Made by a program: the position numbers and the translations under genes. Of a stretch of DNA of 6,027 nt, positions 5,233 to 6,027 are shown piece by piece (position 1 is the stretch's first letter; the number at the start of each line of letters is the position of its first letter). The notes below the pieces were generated by a model. That model made no database searches, was not told where the DNA came from, and was given only the letters and a program-made list of their open reading frames with translations. Source of the DNA: an uncultured Collinsella sp. (lineage in GTDB: Bacteria > Actinomycetota > Coriobacteriia > Coriobacteriales > Coriobacteriaceae). The stretch is from the NCBI GenBank assembly GCA_902489775.1, contig CABUBH010000071.1:1-6027 (forward strand), given 5' to 3'.

Positions 5233-6027
5233 TGGCGTTCGAGACGTTTGCCGTTCACGCGGCCTGCATCCGCGGCGTCGAGGCGATTCACGTCACGGTC
5301 GAGGTCTCGCTTGCCGGTGGCGTTCCGGGCATCCAGATGCTCGGCATTCCGAGTATGGAGGTGATGGAGTCACGCGGTCGTATTCGCTGCGCGATGCGCT
5401 CCGCCGGGTTCGAGATCCCGCGCTCGGGCATTACCGTTAACCTGGCACCCGGCGATATCCGCAAGACCGGTAGCGGCTTTGACCTGCCCATCGCCATCGC
5501 GGTTCTAGCGGCCGATGAGCAGATTCCCCGTGACAACCTCGATCGCTGCCTTATCGCAGGTGAGCTTGGTCTGGACGGTACGGTGCTTCCCGTCAAGGGC
5601 GAGGTGGCGTTTCAGCTATTGGCTCGCGACATGGGGCTGTCTTTTATCGCCGGCAGGTCCGACCAGCATGTGCCACTCGCGGGCGTAGATTGCGGCTTTA
5701 TCGACCATCTGTCTCAGCTTGCTCACGGCATGGGCGATGCCGCACGGCACTACTTGGATTCCGAGGGTGTCGAGGCGACCTTTGAGCCCGAGCTCGACTA
5801 TGCAGACGTGCTGGGGCAGGAAGTCGCTAAACGCGGCATGGCGCTTGCGGCGGCAGGAGAACTCGGCTTGCTCATGATCGGGTCTCCGGGATCGGGCAAG
5901 ACGATGCTCGCACGCCGTATGACCGGCATCCTGCCCGAGCTTTCCGTTGAGGATCAGCAGGAGGCACTGTGCATCCATTCGGTTTTGGGTGAGAACATTG
6001 ATGGCTTGTTGGCGGGGCACCGCCCCT
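5232..6027 (+). CDS. comM: ComM/YifB family Mg-chelatase-like AAA+ ATPase (N-terminal part)
   Basis: The frame starts at ATG 5232, overlaps the yraN stop by one base and stays open to the right edge, giving 265 residues of a protein usually about 500 long. The N-terminal Lon-protease-like fold of the family is clear: VEVSLAGGVPGIQMLGIP (23-40), ESRGRIRCAMRSAGFEIP (46-63), ITVNLAPGDIRKTGSGFDLP (67-86) and LIAGELGLDG (107-116). ADVLGQEVAKR (191-201) leads into the AAA+ domain with Walker A GSPGSGKT (217-224), then MLARRMTGILPELS (225-238) and IHSV (248-251). ComM is a branch-migration helicase that helps integrate DNA during natural transformation in Gram-negative models; its role in this lineage is inferred. 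Walker B, sensor and finger regions are outside the window. A weak AGGTG (5222-5226) and the overlap point to coupled translation. Confidence 0.95.
   Translation, partial: MAFETFAVHAACIRGVEAIHVTVEVSLAGGVPGIQMLGIPSMEVMESRGRIRCAMRSAGFEIPRSGITVNLAPGDIRKTGSGFDLPIAIAVLAADEQIPRDNLDRCLIAGELGLDGTVLPVKGEVAFQLLARDMGLSFIAGRSDQHVPLAGVDCGFIDHLSQLAHGMGDAARHYLDSEGVEATFEPELDYADVLGQEVAKRGMALAAAGELGLLMIGSPGSGKTMLARRMTGILPELSVEDQQEALCIHSVLGENIDGLLAGHRP

Noticed and set aside
5616..6020. A 134-codon minus-strand frame, and a 96-codon plus-strand frame at 5150-5440, near the right edge
   Set aside because: Both overlap comM, which is complete from its start and continuous to the window edge with conserved ComM motifs.
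1..6027. Mobile element, CRISPR, tRNA, rRNA or defence-type island
   Set aside because: No direct repeat array, terminal inverted repeat, transposase motif or RNA gene was seen; all coding space is taken by recognised housekeeping genes.

Overview
The window reads as an ordinary chromosomal segment of a high-GC Gram-positive anaerobe. The best guess is a member of the Coriobacteriia such as Collinsella. This rests on GC-rich coding codons set against AT-rich intergenic DNA, an actinobacterial-type pyruvate phosphate dikinase, and UUCG-capped terminators. The taxonomic call is an inference; no marker here proves it.

Layout, all on the + strand: (1) 2-70, the last codons of an unidentified gene. 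(2) 71-371, an AT-rich intergenic and leader region with a near-perfect 18-bp LacI-type palindrome, candidate promoters, repeated TTTACC motifs and two inverted repeats. (3) 372-3122, ppdK, complete. (4) 3126-3218, a nested two-stem terminator, then a promoter and a leader hairpin. (5) 3334-3675, rplS (ribosomal protein L19), closed by a strong terminator. (6) 3769-4557, rnhB (RNase HII), followed by its own terminator. (7) 4747-5232, yraN (UPF0102). (8) 5232 to the right edge, the first 265 codons of comM (YifB/ComM AAA+ ATPase), overlapping yraN by one base. The comM reading frame runs off the window with no stop.

How the genes fit together: ppdK is a stand-alone central-carbon gene (reversible PEP/pyruvate interconversion) whose upstream region suggests sugar-responsive control. 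rplS is a separate translation gene with its own promoter, detached from the usual rpsP-rimM-trmD partners. rnhB-yraN-comM is the start of the widely conserved cluster that often continues into dprA and links RNA/DNA processing with handling of incoming DNA. The three genes are not one uninterrupted transcript: terminators precede both rnhB and yraN.

I found no mobile element, CRISPR array, tRNA, rRNA or new defence-like system. The points most worth a second look are regulatory: the palindrome and leader of ppdK, the nested terminator after ppdK, the rplS leader hairpin, and the lack of an evident promoter for rnhB.
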